From the NCBI GenBank assembly GCA_039105265.1, contig JAPFFF010000042.1, positions 62,001 to 126,000 of the forward strand: DNA of 64,000 bases. Reading direction: 5' to 3'. Of this stretch, positions 21,146-31,239 are shown one piece after another (position 1 is the stretch's first letter; every line of letters begins with the position of its first letter). The translations under genes were made by a program, and so were the position numbers. The notes beneath the pieces were generated by a model. It searched no databases, was not told where the DNA came from, and saw only the letters and a list, made by a program, of their open reading frames with translations. The stretch is from Tritrichomonas musculus. Taxonomy: Eukaryota; Parabasalia; Tritrichomonadida; Tritrichomonadidae.

Positions 21146-21592
21146 TACAATTTGTTGTTGAACACCAACAAACAGTTGAGGTGTATTGATATTATATTTT
21201 TGTCTCATCTGTTCAATGAGTTCCTTTGTTTTCTTATCTGTTGCCTTTCTGATGCTGTAATTATAATATTTGTATTCTTTAAATGATTGTTCTTCATTTG
21301 AACCTTCAACGAAAAACTCAATTGATGTTGTTGATATCCTTCTTCGAACATTTGATGTTAATGTTATATATTCGAGACCGAGGTCGACTATCTTGTCATG
21401 ATAGAATCGTTTGAATTCATTTTCTTTGTTCTTCAATGATATATACAACACTTTAGCTTTATATGCAGCCTTTCCACATGACATTGGATATTTATCACAC
21501 AGAATTGAGAAATCACATTGTTTGAACTTCTCTGATTCATCCAACATATCAATCAATGAATTGACATAATCATAAATCTTTGGTGTTGTCAT
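21134..21592 (-). CDS. Polinton protein, 152 aa, unknown
   Basis: No family is recognised. The protein has a helical N-terminal third (YDYVNSLIDMLDESEKFKQC) with CDKYPMSCGKAAYK, then a beta-rich middle (LEYITLTSNVRRRISTTSIE) and a helical end (TKELIEQMRQKYNINTPQLF). It does not show the Cys-His pattern of the adenovirus-type maturation protease that I looked for. The promoter side carries TTTTTTATTTTTTAATTTC, similar to other genes of this element. It ends tail to tail with the ATPase gene. Confidence 0.5.
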   Translation of the reverse strand: MTTPKIYDYVNSLIDMLDESEKFKQCDFSILCDKYPMSCGKAAYKAKVLYISLKNKENEFKRFYHDKIVDLGLEYITLTSNVRRRISTTSIEFFVEGSNEEQSFKEYKYYNYSIRKATDKKTKELIEQMRQKYNINTPQLFVGVQQQIVLDE

Positions 21593-21911
21593 GTCTTTAT
21601 CATGAAATTAAAAAATAAAAAACGTCATCGAAGACATCAACAGCCTCAAAAACAAAGTTCATCAACTTGAGAATGAATTGAACTCATTAAACAGCTCTTC
21701 ATAAACTGTACATCATCCATGGCATCAATCTTTTATTTTTGGTCATTTATTCAAAAGTGTCTGCCCGATTTTTGAATGAAATGGGGGCTAATTTTGAAAA
21801 AGTGGCGATTTTTTTGAGTCATGGCGCTGATGTTTGGGGTCTGTAAACCCTATGTCAAGGGGGTCATTTTTATCTTACCGTTCAAAAGTAAAACATCAAT
21901 AAACAATTCAT
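21593..21911. other. Intergenic stretch of Polinton copy 1
   Basis: No convincing gene. It holds T-rich promoter-like runs (TTTTATTTTTGG near 21734) and GC-richer patches with GGGGGCTAATTTTG and AAGGGGGTCATTTTTATC that recall GGGGCTAA-like patches in the repeated module near 11790. Confidence 0.4.
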
Positions 21912-22328
21912 TTATAAATCTTCTTCTTCTTCATATTCAGATTCATTTGTGTATGTGTTTTGTTTTATCAATTGCTTTAGATTCACATCATTCAACGTCA
22001 ACGCCACTCGTTTTTTAGAATTACAATCAGGAATCATTTCAAAACATTTCGATTTGCTATTAGTTTTGTGGTATACTTCTTTAACAAAGCCATTTGGATG
22101 TTCTGGATATATCTTGTCCCAACTTCTTTCGCTTGGTCTTGGATGGTATTCCTCGGGTATGTAAAATCTATATATCATCCTTTCACGCTCGCTCACAAAA
22201 TAAAATCGTTTATTAAATGTATGTCCACGATAATATATTAATCGTTTAACATCATTAGGCATCATTTCAGGTTCTGGCATTCGTGGAATATCAAAAGTGT
22301 GATCGTAAATGTAATACAACTTGCTCAT
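21912..22328 (-). CDS. Polinton protein, 138 aa, unknown, near right end
   Basis: The ATG at 22328 (MSKLYYIYDHTFDIPRM) is preferred, since the longer frame lacks an ATG. The leader reads TTTTTTATTTTGATTGAA, like other starts in this element. The protein is Tyr/Arg/Pro-rich (LIYYRGHTFNKRFYFVSERE; FYIPEEYHPRPSERSWDKIY) and ends in an acidic tail EYEEEEDL. No family is recognised. It is the last gene before the right terminus near 22437. Confidence 0.5.
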   Translation of the reverse strand: MSKLYYIYDHTFDIPRMPEPEMMPNDVKRLIYYRGHTFNKRFYFVSERERMIYRFYIPEEYHPRPSERSWDKIYPEHPNGFVKEVYHKTNSKSKCFEMIPDCNSKKRVALTLNDVNLKQLIKQNTYTNESEYEEEEDL

Positions 22329-22399
22329 TTCAATCAAAATAAAAAATTAAATAAATTCAAAATAAAAAATAAATGTGTCAACCGTCAATCTAGAACATC

Positions 22400-22437
22400 A
22401 ATTTATCTGACCGTCGAAATCAACACACACATTCTCT
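22400..22437 (-). repeat. Right terminus of Polinton copy 1
   Basis: Read on the minus strand: AGAGAATGTGTGTGTTG, then ATTTCGACGGTCAGATAAATT. The start of the second lineage-A copy at 44642 reads AGTAGTGAGGAGTGTG, then CGGATCGACGGTTAGATAG. The shared core CGACGGTYAGATA at similar distance from AG supports related terminal inverted repeats. The first bases are uncertain because the flanks also share AACG. The matching left end lies outside the window, so the repeat length is unknown. Confidence 0.5.
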
Positions 22438-23153
22438 AACGGCTTATATCAGCCAATTGATTCGGATTTAAATAAATTACCTTAGAATCCATTGTCGTCT
22501 TCATTGTCATCACTTACTTCTAATGGCTCCTTTCGTTTTTTAAGAATATATTTTCCATCTTTGTCACTGGATAAACCAGTTAGAATATAATTATTTTATG
22601 CCATTAAAATACTATTTTTAATTGTTTTTTTCAGGTATTAATTTTGATTAATCAAGATTCGATATCAAAAGAATATTTTTTTTGTATCACATTTCATACT
22701 TGATAATCGAATTCATCAATTAAAAATTCCAATCGATAACATTTTAAGATCGATTATCTGAGTTAAAAAAAGTGCCAAACCTGATAATTGATATCAGAAT
22801 AACAAGCCTATTCAAATTGCATCTCAAATATTATCAATTGAATATATGACAAGAATAATAATAATATCATTAAAGAAATGGTCTGGTAAAAATATACTAT
22901 CTTTATAAATGGCCGGTTAATTTAACCTTTTGGTAATATGATATTTTCCTACCCAGGTAAAAAATGACCCTACCCAAGAAGGACCTGTCAAAAGGGGTCG
23001 GGTAGGTACCGCTTTCAAGGTCTAACAAAAAACCAAATAGCCCCAAAAAGACATGTGATGTAAAAAATTTGGGGGCTAAATGACATTTTCCTTTTACAAA
23101 TTAATACATGAAACAAATTTAATTTAATAAACAGAATAAAAATAAAAACAAAT
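22438..23153. other. Flank between Polinton copy 1 and the host gene
   Basis: AT-rich DNA. On the minus strand 22585-22482 can be read as the tail of a protein (KDGKYILKKRKEPLEVSDDN, then EDDNGF and a stop), which may be the end of a displaced host or element gene. Around 22950-23010 a GC-richer patch contains inverted CCTACCC and GGGTAGG motifs, possibly the edge of an old repeat. No other coding signal is seen. Confidence 0.3.
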
Positions 23154-26100
23154 TTATTCGCAAATTGCAACAAGTCCCAATTTTTGTGTAAATTCACCAC
23201 ATTTAGCTGAAAGAACCCCACGATAAGTTCCTTGATTTTTTTGGATTGTGAATTCAACTGTAACAAGAGATCGATCATGAGGATTGATTTTCGTTCTTTC
23301 GTTTAAAATCCTAAAAGGCTCAATCTCTTTAGCTTCTTCATTTTCTTCAAAGTCCAACTTCACAAACCCATCTTCTTCAATATTGAAAGAAACATTAACG
23401 TATTTTTTCCCTTTTACAAAGTTGACGAGATCCCAATCAATGAAAATAGGTTCGCTGGAATAATTTTCAATATATAGTCTTCGAATGACTTTATTTCCTT
23501 CACCATTTAAAGAATTAATTGTCTTTTCATTATCTAACTCTGAAGAGCAAACGCCGAAGTAAATAAAATCGAGTTCTTCTATGCCAGTCATTTTACCATA
23601 TTTATAAGAATTCATAATTGAATAAAGAATATCATTTGTGCATATTTTACTATCCCATTTAGTGTACCCAAGAGTGTGTGTTTGAAATCCGAAAAATGAA
23701 CGATGAGCTTTAACATGGAGAGGAATTGTTATTTCTTTTGTTTGCCATAAATCATGAATAATTAATTTAAATGAGCCATAAAAATCGCCATGGACTTCTG
23801 AATAACAAGAAATTGGGAAATCAACTGTCTCATTTGGCGAAATTTGATGGGTATAAATATCATGTAGCTTGAAAACTTTGTGGCAGTCATCATTAACTTC
23901 TAAGCGAACTGAAGAAGCAATTCCACAATCGTTTCTGATAGAGATTCGAGACTCAGATCTACGGCAAATAATGAAGTCATCAGAAAAATCAATTTTCTCT
24001 GTTAAAAGAGTCAAATTAGGTGGAGCAACATGAGCAACAATTGCACATGTATACTTATTTCCTTTTATATTAACAACTATTGGAAATACTTGATTACCTA
24101 ATTCAGCAAAACTCGAGGAAACATTTAATTTAATTTTGTCACCAATTTCAATGTTTCCACTTTTTGGTTCTGTTATTGTGCTTTGTTGGATTTCAATCTT
24201 ATTGCTGGCTAGAATCATGTTATCAAAATCAATCTTTTCAAAATATTCACTGATATTTGTTGGTGGACGTTCATTTTGATTATGCTTTGGTGTATCATGA
24301 TTGTAATTTTTGTTATCATTTTGTCCTAATGGTGGTAAAGATTTAGCTAAATATTTAAAGGCTGATTTTGAACGATTATCACAAATTCTTGTTAACAATG
24401 GATTGATTTTTAAATCTCTTTTATTTTTAAGTTCATCGGTATCAATCTTTCTTTCAAATTTAACTGAGCCTAAGAAATCATCAACCCAGAAAGGTGTCGG
24501 AAAAGAGTTCAAAAGTTTGAATTCAAAAGAAGCATTATATTTTAATGTTGGATAAACGGTGCCTATATCAACGATTCTATTTTCAAACCCTAATAGAGGA
24601 CGGTCAATACAAGCGAGTATTTTAACATTGAATTCAGATGATGGAATTGATATAATTTTATCATTTTTATTTATAAACCACCAGCTTTTTATGGTTATGA
24701 ACCTATCAACTTTTGTTATTCTTTTTATATTTAAAATGATTTCTATAGGTAAATTTGTATTTGAGGTAACAACTCCATTGCATTTACTGATAATAATTTC
24801 ATCATTATCTTTGCCAATTGGAGTATTATCTTCACCTGAGTTGTGAACTTTACTTTCACACTCTTCTTCAGATTGAGGAATCTCAATTTGATAATGAATT
24901 GGACAATTTGTTTTATTTGTTAGATTAAGAATTTGCTTCCCTGCTTCTCCAGATAGAATGAAGCCAAAATCTATTGTGGAAGGCTGAATACTAAGTTCTG
25001 GTTTGCCAATATGAGTAAAATAATTAAATTTCATATATAAACCTTGGCTGTTATCAACGTCTTGAGATGTTTTATCAGGATAATAAACTGCTGGCAATGC
25101 AGAATTGTTTTCTTGAGAATTGATATTGATGCTCCTTGGAGAAAAAATATTTGGAATTTCATCATGGTTTTTACTTTCCCCTACTTCATAGTCGTTTTTA
25201 ATATTAGCTTCGTTACTATTATCGCTATGGATAGTTGACTCATTATCATTAATTAATTTTTTTTTTTCGTTAATTACTTCTGCAGCTGCATGTAAAAAGT
25301 TATTTTCATTAGGCTCCAATAATATTGAGCAGTCTGATTTAACGTTTAAATTTGAAATATCTTCGTTATCAATTTTATTACTTAATTCAGAATGTTGTTC
25401 ATTATTAGATAACTTTTTCAAAAATTGCTTGGCACACCTTGGATGCCTCTTAAAGAGCTTCCATGCAACTGATAAAGGAAAAGTGCAATAAGGAGTCGAA
25501 AGAAGAAAATTGAGCTTGATGGTTTTCTTTTGATGAAATAAAAATTCAGTAGACAAAGAATTTAAATCTGAGTCTGAAGGTTTAACAAATTGGTTGCTTG
25601 GCCATTTTAATTTTATGTTTAAATAAGAGTTATTAATAATTTCTAGCATTTCAGATGAATTTGTAGTTGGTATAACTGAGTTAAAAATAACAAGATGAGG
25701 ATGAATAAATAAGTCTGCTATTCCACTATACGCTTCAACCCCTATTGTTAACATTTTTTTTGGCCTTAAAGAACCAGCAGCATCAGGTATCCCATCAACA
25801 AATATGGATAAATTAGACCTGAAAAAACCAAAAAACTTAGGAGTAAATGTTATAGTGATTGAAATGGTTTCTTTTGGAGAAATTTGACCCGATAAAGGTA
25901 CAATATTGAAATGCAAATTTGATGAACTATATAAATTTTCTTTGTTATTATTATCTATATCAATATCTGAATAAAGATGCTTTAAAATGCTTTCTGATGA
26001 ATCGTTTGGATTCAATATTTTAATATGAAATGGAAAAGGAAGGTCGCAATCGTTGAAGATCTCAATTTTTTTTGTAGTATTAATGTCTAATGGAAGAAAT

Positions 26101-27362
26101 GGAACAAAGAGAAATTTATTATCTGAGCAAATTTTAAATTTTAAATCAGGAGTAACAGAATTTCCTTGAGCCATGAAATAAAAATGTTGTGCAAAGTGCT
26201 GAGCAACAATTTCGAATGAAGAAGATTGTTTTCCGATGCATCTAGGTTTAAATTTTATAGTTATTTCAATAGATTCTTCTTTTGCGAGCTGGAATTGAGA
26301 TGGACTTAAAGTAAATGATCCATCAGTAAACATAAGTGAATCTTCACGTCCTGATAATGATTTAAAGCTAAAGAATGCAACCCCACCATGATTTGTAATA
26401 GTAAAAGAACCTGATTTTGATGAATGAACCAAAGTAGATTTCAAATCCACAATATCTGGTACTTCTATTTCTGGTGGATCTCTACAGCAATTAATATGGA
26501 CAACAGTTCGTTTGTTGTCATTGCATGCAGGTGAATTACAGAAAGTGCTGCAATAGTTGCTTCCTTGGGATGGATTATTTTGTGCCATACTATCTCCTGA
26601 AATAATTACGCAATCTGAAATGTAATCGCGTGGCTCTGTTGGTTTAAATATGATTTCAAATGAAACTTGAAGACCAGGTCGTATTAGTGATGAATTAACT
26701 TCTTCCAGTATATGGAAACAAAAAGCGGGATCGTTGGGGCCTAGAACTTGAAATCCGTGTGTGTGAGTTGATATGTTTTGCAAAGTAAAACGAAATTTGT
26801 ATGTTTTTGATAAAACAAAATTGGAAAAGAAGATCTCTTTTGGTGTTACTCTAAAGATCGGTTTATCATTAATATTTGAGCCTTTGAATTTATTTGAGAG
26901 GAGAGGAAGCTTTGCAATTGTAGAAAATTCTGGTTTTAGTTTTTTTGAATCACGTATGTCATTTGAAAAGAAATTTGAAAATGAACATAATCTTGTTTTT
27001 TCTTTTGAGTGTTTACGAGGAGCACTTCTTTCTGTAGATGGGGGAGTAATAATATTATGCTGCTTAGATATTTCTTGTTGTTTTTGAGTTTGAGTCTGAG
27101 TAAAATTATTACTATTATTTAGAGTGTTAATTGGTGAAAAAGTTGGTGGTGAAAGAGGAAATTCAGAAGGAGAAGAGAGAAGGGAAAATTTATCTAAATT
27201 AAAAAAGTCATTATTTTCAAGAAGCGAGAGGTTTTTATTAATCTGTTCAAGTTGACTTGTCATTTCATTGGTAAGTATATCATATTTTGGATCTTTGTCA
27301 TCCAAAATAATTTTTGCGTTAAATGATGAAAAAAGAGAAGAAAAATCCCATAGGCTAGCCAT
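23154..27362 (-). CDS. Hydin/DLEC1-like ASH (MSP-fold) domain protein, 1402 aa, likely host gene
   Basis: Long intact intronless gene. It has several immunoglobulin-like ASH/MSP modules as in Hydin, DLEC1, CEP192 and CFAP47: for example FRVTPKEIFFSNFVLSKTYK, FTLQNISTHTHGFQVLGPND, SLIRPGLQVSFEIIFKPTEP (about residues 170-250), then EVPDIVDLKSTLVHSSKSGS, FTITNHGGVAFFSFKSL and IEITIKFKPRCIGKQSSSFE (about 290-380). Later repeats include PKETISITITFTPKFFGFFR. The N-terminus and a central stretch (about 640-760) are polar and likely disordered. Such proteins act in axonemes or at basal bodies, fitting a flagellate. No element genes are in its frame, so it is probably a resident gene. DLEC1-like is my best guess among ASH proteins. 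The stop overlaps TAAA, the trichomonad polyadenylation signal. Confidence 0.7.
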   Translation of the reverse strand: MASLWDFSSLFSSFNAKIILDDKDPKYDILTNEMTSQLEQINKNLSLLENNDFFNLDKFSLLSSPSEFPLSPPTFSPINTLNNSNNFTQTQTQKQQEISKQHNIITPPSTERSAPRKHSKEKTRLCSFSNFFSNDIRDSKKLKPEFSTIAKLPLLSNKFKGSNINDKPIFRVTPKEIFFSNFVLSKTYKFRFTLQNISTHTHGFQVLGPNDPAFCFHILEEVNSSLIRPGLQVSFEIIFKPTEPRDYISDCVIISGDSMAQNNPSQGSNYCSTFCNSPACNDNKRTVVHINCCRDPPEIEVPDIVDLKSTLVHSSKSGSFTITNHGGVAFFSFKSLSGREDSLMFTDGSFTLSPSQFQLAKEESIEITIKFKPRCIGKQSSSFEIVAQHFAQHFYFMAQGNSVTPDLKFKICSDNKFLFVPFLPLDINTTKKIEIFNDCDLPFPFHIKILNPNDSSESILKHLYSDIDIDNNNKENLYSSSNLHFNIVPLSGQISPKETISITITFTPKFFGFFRSNLSIFVDGIPDAAGSLRPKKMLTIGVEAYSGIADLFIHPHLVIFNSVIPTTNSSEMLEIINNSYLNIKLKWPSNQFVKPSDSDLNSLSTEFLFHQKKTIKLNFLLSTPYCTFPLSVAWKLFKRHPRCAKQFLKKLSNNEQHSELSNKIDNEDISNLNVKSDCSILLEPNENNFLHAAAEVINEKKKLINDNESTIHSDNSNEANIKNDYEVGESKNHDEIPNIFSPRSININSQENNSALPAVYYPDKTSQDVDNSQGLYMKFNYFTHIGKPELSIQPSTIDFGFILSGEAGKQILNLTNKTNCPIHYQIEIPQSEEECESKVHNSGEDNTPIGKDNDEIIISKCNGVVTSNTNLPIEIILNIKRITKVDRFITIKSWWFINKNDKIISIPSSEFNVKILACIDRPLLGFENRIVDIGTVYPTLKYNASFEFKLLNSFPTPFWVDDFLGSVKFERKIDTDELKNKRDLKINPLLTRICDNRSKSAFKYLAKSLPPLGQNDNKNYNHDTPKHNQNERPPTNISEYFEKIDFDNMILASNKIEIQQSTITEPKSGNIEIGDKIKLNVSSSFAELGNQVFPIVVNIKGNKYTCAIVAHVAPPNLTLLTEKIDFSDDFIICRRSESRISIRNDCGIASSVRLEVNDDCHKVFKLHDIYTHQISPNETVDFPISCYSEVHGDFYGSFKLIIHDLWQTKEITIPLHVKAHRSFFGFQTHTLGYTKWDSKICTNDILYSIMNSYKYGKMTGIEELDFIYFGVCSSELDNEKTINSLNGEGNKVIRRLYIENYSSEPIFIDWDLVNFVKGKKYVNVSFNIEEDGFVKLDFEENEEAKEIEPFRILNERTKINPHDRSLVTVEFTIQKNQGTYRGVLSAKCGEFTQKLGLVAICE

Positions 27363-27367
27363 TCAAT

Positions 27368-27374
27368 AAAATGA
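27368..27374 (-). promoter_or_regulatory. Initiator-like element (TCATTTT) of the ASH gene
   Basis: On the minus strand TCATTTT lies with its A 10 nt before the ATG. This agrees with the trichomonad initiator consensus TCA(+1)Py(T/A), which lies within about 20 nt of starts and acts as the main core promoter. Position and match are seen; function is inferred from the family of organisms. Confidence 0.55.
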
Positions 27375-27595
27375 GCTTGAATAAACGTTCAGTTTTGAAT
27401 CAAAACTTTTGATATAAGAATAGGGGATTTAAACGTTCATATATTGTCAGAAAAAAGATGGGTGCTGACAAAGGTTGGTGGAGTTTTGTTTGGAATAAAA
27501 ATTCTTTTATTTGATATATTATATTTATAATATAATATTAATTGGAATTTATAGCATCTTGTTAAGGTTAAGTTTTAATTTTTCTAAAGTACAAA

Positions 27596-27635
27596 TACCC
27601 AGGTTAACCTTAGAATTGATATTTTGTAAAATATT
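27596..27635 (+). repeat. Left arm of 40-bp perfect inverted repeat
   Basis: TACCCAGGTTAACCTTAGAA followed by TTGATATTTTGTAAAATATT occurs here, and its exact reverse complement is at 30812-30851. A perfect 40-bp match 3.2 kb apart in such AT-rich DNA is unlikely by chance. It could mark terminal or subterminal repeats of an unrecognised element without coding capacity. Confidence 0.7.
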
Positions 27636-30002
27636 CAAAATATTTTTAGATTTTTTAGTTAACATTTTTTTCTTTTATTTTATTAAGAAAGATTTTAGTA
27701 AAAACTTGGTTAACATTTAATTTGTTAACCTTTTTGAAAAAGTTTGGAATAAAACGTGATAAAACGAAACTATTTTCTTCAAAAATGTTAATGCGTTATA
27801 TATGTTATTATACATCATATATAAAAATTAATAAAGTAATAAATTTAAAATTTGTGACATACATTCCAAAGATAATTGCAAAACATTGATTTTTTTTACA
27901 TTATCTACGTTTTTCTCAAATAAAAACAAACAAAAAATAAAAATAAAGAGTTTTAACAAATAAGTAATATATGAAAAGTTATTTTATTTTATTTATAATC
28001 AATCAATGTTAATTTAAAAATGTTCAAAAAAATCTGAATAATTCAATGAAAGCATTCAAAAAGTTATGAAATTCAAAGAAAATAATAATCCAAAATCCTA
28101 TGTGCCAATAGGTCAGATTTTAACATATTTGTTTTATCTCCTAAGGACAAATTTAAGCATCATAAAATAGATCAGTCTCGAAGACGAATAATGAAAATAA
28201 AATTGAGAGTATAACGATCATTTAAAAAATACAATTATCTTGCAAAATAATTCGTAAAATTATGTTTTTATCTTAAATATAATATTATAAATATTTTACT
28301 TAAATAATATATTATTATTCATTCATATAAAAAACAAAATTGTTAAAAATAAATGAATTTTGGAAAATACGTTTTTTTGAAACTTTTGCGTTTTATTACG
28401 TTTTTGGAATACTAGAATACTTCAATTGATCATATCACCACTTTAACGGCACATTTTTCATTATTTAAAAGGAAAAAAGCAACTTCTCGTAATTTATGAT
28501 GATGGAGCAATTAAAACAACGATTTTAATCAATCAAACTATATATTTGACATGCGCTCTTGACAATTCAACTCCAAATTCAACTCATTTATGTTCAAAAT
28601 TTTTTTTCAGCAAAACCCAAAATTAAACTCTTTATACAAAATTATGCTATAATAATTGGTATATCTATTGATGTGTATTCGATAAAAGCTCAAACTCTCA
28701 AACGTTTTAATTTTTTGGAATAACTTGACTTTTTTTACTTAATACAAGCTCTTTAATTTATTTATTTTTACATAAAAATTAATTTTGAGCCCGATAGTGC
28801 TTTTTTAAAACCTATTTTTGCTACATTACAGAAATTTTAATATGAATATTCTAAATACTTATTTTCGCTTTTTGTTTAGGTTAAAAACGATTTCATTTTA
28901 CAAGTAAATTTTTATTGGATGAATAAAAAATGTTTTTATGATGGTCTTTATGAAATCTCACTTCAATTTTTCATTACACAAATTGCGCCAAAATTCCAAA
29001 ATCTAATTATTGCCTTAATGAAAAGTACATTCAATAGTGACTAACTTGTGCCGTGAAAAAATCTTCAATAGCTTTCAAATTTCCCTAAAAATTAAGATTA
29101 TTATTACTACATTTTAAATTTAGTTCAATATTGTAAGATTTAACATTAATTATTTAATTGAGGATCAATAACCTTTGCTTATTATGCTGAATTTAACTCG
29201 AAAATTTCAATGTATCTCTAAATATTTCTTATTATTATATGATGAAGAATTGCAGAAATACATTTTTTCTTTCAAAAAGTTCGTTCATGGTTGATTTTGT
29301 TTTTATTTTATCTCAATATATAATTATGGGAATGACTTAAAATTCAAAAATTAAACTAATAATAATATACTCTTATAGAATAATTTACTTTCATTAAAAT
29401 CTGTTTTTTGAAGCTTTTCAGCATATCTTCAAAAATACAAAATCAAAGCTTAGTTTTGATTTTATTTGATTTTTGATATGCAGTTATTATTATTTTTACT
29501 AATATATTTCATTTTATTATTTAAATTAAAAATTAATAATTTTGATATCAATCAGGCATTGCATGAGATTTGCGACCAAATTACATCAGAAAAAGTTTGT
29601 TTTTTACTTCAATAAATCTCTAAAACTAAGTCCCCGCTCGTCCAAAGAGTTATATCAAATTATCATACTCATAATAAAAAATAAAATAAGATACTTTCTC
29701 ATTTCAACTTTCGGTTTTATGTTTATTATATTAAAACAAAAAAAACAATCTGAACTCAAAGTGCACCTTGATATGTACTATTTGAACTTCAAAAATAAAT
29801 AAATATTTGTGATCAAATAACAAGCATCATTATTACAAATTTTGGATAAATAATTTTCATAATTTTACTAAAAAATAAAAATATATCACAAAGAAATTGC
29901 ATTTAAAGTTTTTTGATTTTTTTATTTATACATATAAATATTTTTGGTTGTTCTAATAGTCAAGTAAAGAAAATAATTGATAAGATGCTGATTATGAATC
30001 AG

Positions 30003-30378
30003 AAAATTTGAAAATTGGGAATAAAAAGCCGCTTAAAATGATTGAGAGAACAAGTAAATAACATTGAAATTGTCCTTGTGCTCAGCGGGGACTTGATTAT
30101 TGAGATGTTGAAATTGAGTTTGAAAAGTTGAAAATTATGAAGAATGAGCGGTTTAGAATGATTGAGAGAACAAGTAAATAACATTGAAATTGTCCTTGTG
30201 CTCAGCGGGGACTTGATTATTGAGATGTTGAAATTGAGTTTGAAAAGTTGAAAATTATGAAGAATGAGCGGTTTAGAATGATTGAGAGAACAAGTAAATA
30301 ACATTGAAATTGTCCTTGTGCCCAGCGGGGACTTGATTATTGAGATATTGAAATTGAGTTTGAAAAGTTGAAAATTAT
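30003..30378. repeat. 120-bp tandem repeat, about three copies
   Basis: The unit (for example 30061-30180) recurs at an exact spacing of 120 bp; the second and third copies are almost identical and the first is more diverged at its left edge. Each unit contains AATGATTGAGAGAACAAGTA and CCTTGTGCTCAGCGGGGACT. Because 120 is a multiple of three, one minus-strand frame stays open across it, which I regard as a by-product. It is a minisatellite of unknown role. Confidence 0.9.
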
Positions 30379-30811
30379 GAATAACAAAGAGTATATATTA
30401 GTCATATAAATTCTTATTGAATAATAAACAATGAAAATCATTGAATCTAAGAGCTAGAAAAGTTGAAAAAAAGGTCAGCCATTTTATTATTATTTATATG
30501 TCACTTTTTATTTTTCACCATACTAAGAAAAAGTTGATATGACATGTACGTTTATTTTGATCGTCCCTGCAATTCTAAAAAAGGAAGATTTGAAAGGGTA
30601 TTTATTTTTACACCATTTTTATATATTATTATCTTTATTAAATACTTATTTAATTAAAATAATAAAAATCATATCTTACTATTTTTTATTTGAAGAAAAA
30701 TGCAAAAATAATTTTATACGTTTTTCCCATTCAAATTTTCTCGTTAATTTCATTGAAAAAATTATCTAAAATCGTTATACTTTTAATTTATTCGTTATTT
30801 CCAAAAAATTC

Positions 30812-30851
30812 AATATTTTACAAAATATCAATTCTAAGGTTAACCTGGGTA
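30812..30851 (-). repeat. Right arm of 40-bp perfect inverted repeat
   Basis: Exact reverse complement of 27596-27635. Outside both arms a 17-bp direct repeat TATAGCATCTTGTTAAG lies at 27550-27566 and 31194-31210. The arms and the direct repeats are at different distances from each other on the two sides (30 bp and 343 bp), so they are not simple terminal and target repeats. Confidence 0.7.
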
Positions 30852-30999
30852 TACAATTTTGTTTGTAAAATTAAATGAGAACTTTTTTCATTCAATTTTA
30901 TTGGCATTTTTTTTAACAAAAAAAATTGTATTTTTCTCTCAAATCAAAGAAAATTTTAAAATAACAATTTAAAACCAAATTATTATAAAAAAGGTCAAA

Positions 31000-31194
31000 T
31001 ATTGATCGTATTCAACTCAAATCTAAAAAGTGACATTTGGACTTAAGCGCAACTAAATGGACTTAAAGATGACCGTTTATTTGAAATAAAGTATTCAATA
31101 ATCGATCGAATTGCTCTAAATTCTTCAAAAAGTGACTTTTGGACTTAAGCGAAACTAAATGGACTTAAAGATGACTGTTTACTTGCAATAAAGT
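31000..31194. repeat. Two-copy tandem repeat, about 95-100 bp
   Basis: Two adjacent units share AAAAAGTGAC, TTTGGACTTAAGCG, ACTAAATGGACTTAAAGATG and AATAAAGTAT with modest differences. The motif GGACTTAA recurs inside each unit and again at 31230. It looks like an old local duplication. Confidence 0.8.
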
Positions 31195-31239
31195 ATAGCA
31201 TCTTGTTAAGTCTTAGGATTTTAAAAATGGACTTAAGAC

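Larger units (their letters stand above)
1..22437. mobile_element. Polinton/Maverick copy 1 (lineage A), left end outside window, partly broken
   Basis: A large Polinton is recognised by its set of parts: capsid-like gene, DDE integrase, fibre gene, KilA-N protein, protein-primed PolB and FtsK/HerA-type ATPase, in closely packed blocks on both strands. The right end is placed near 22437 because the reverse complement there (AGAGAATGTGTGTG, then CGACGGTCAGATA) resembles the left end of the second lineage-A copy near 44642, and Polinton ends usually begin with AG. The exact end is uncertain by a few bases. Most genes are open, so the copy is probably fairly young. It is broken: I estimate about five breaks, plus one hAT-like insertion in PolB. 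That it is a Polinton is well supported; completeness to the left cannot be judged. Confidence 0.9.

Noticed and set aside
21602-21670. 22-residue very basic peptide (MKLKNKKRHRRHQQPQKQSS)
   Set aside because: It resembles small basic core peptides of some DNA viruses, but it overlaps the promoter side of the 152-aa gene and is too short to support without comparison.
21134-22328. Adenovirus-type maturation protease among the small right-end genes
   Set aside because: Neither protein shows a convincing His-Asp-Cys pattern; the protease may lie outside the window or be absent.
23154-27362. ASH-domain gene as part of an element
   Set aside because: It has an initiator-like motif of host type, no element ends nearby in the right arrangement and a flagellar/centrosomal domain type, so a host gene is more likely.
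29999-30304. Open minus-strand frame of about 100 codons with repeated peptide
   Set aside because: It is made of the 120-bp tandem repeat; a unit length divisible by three keeps any stop-free frame open. No other coding sign.
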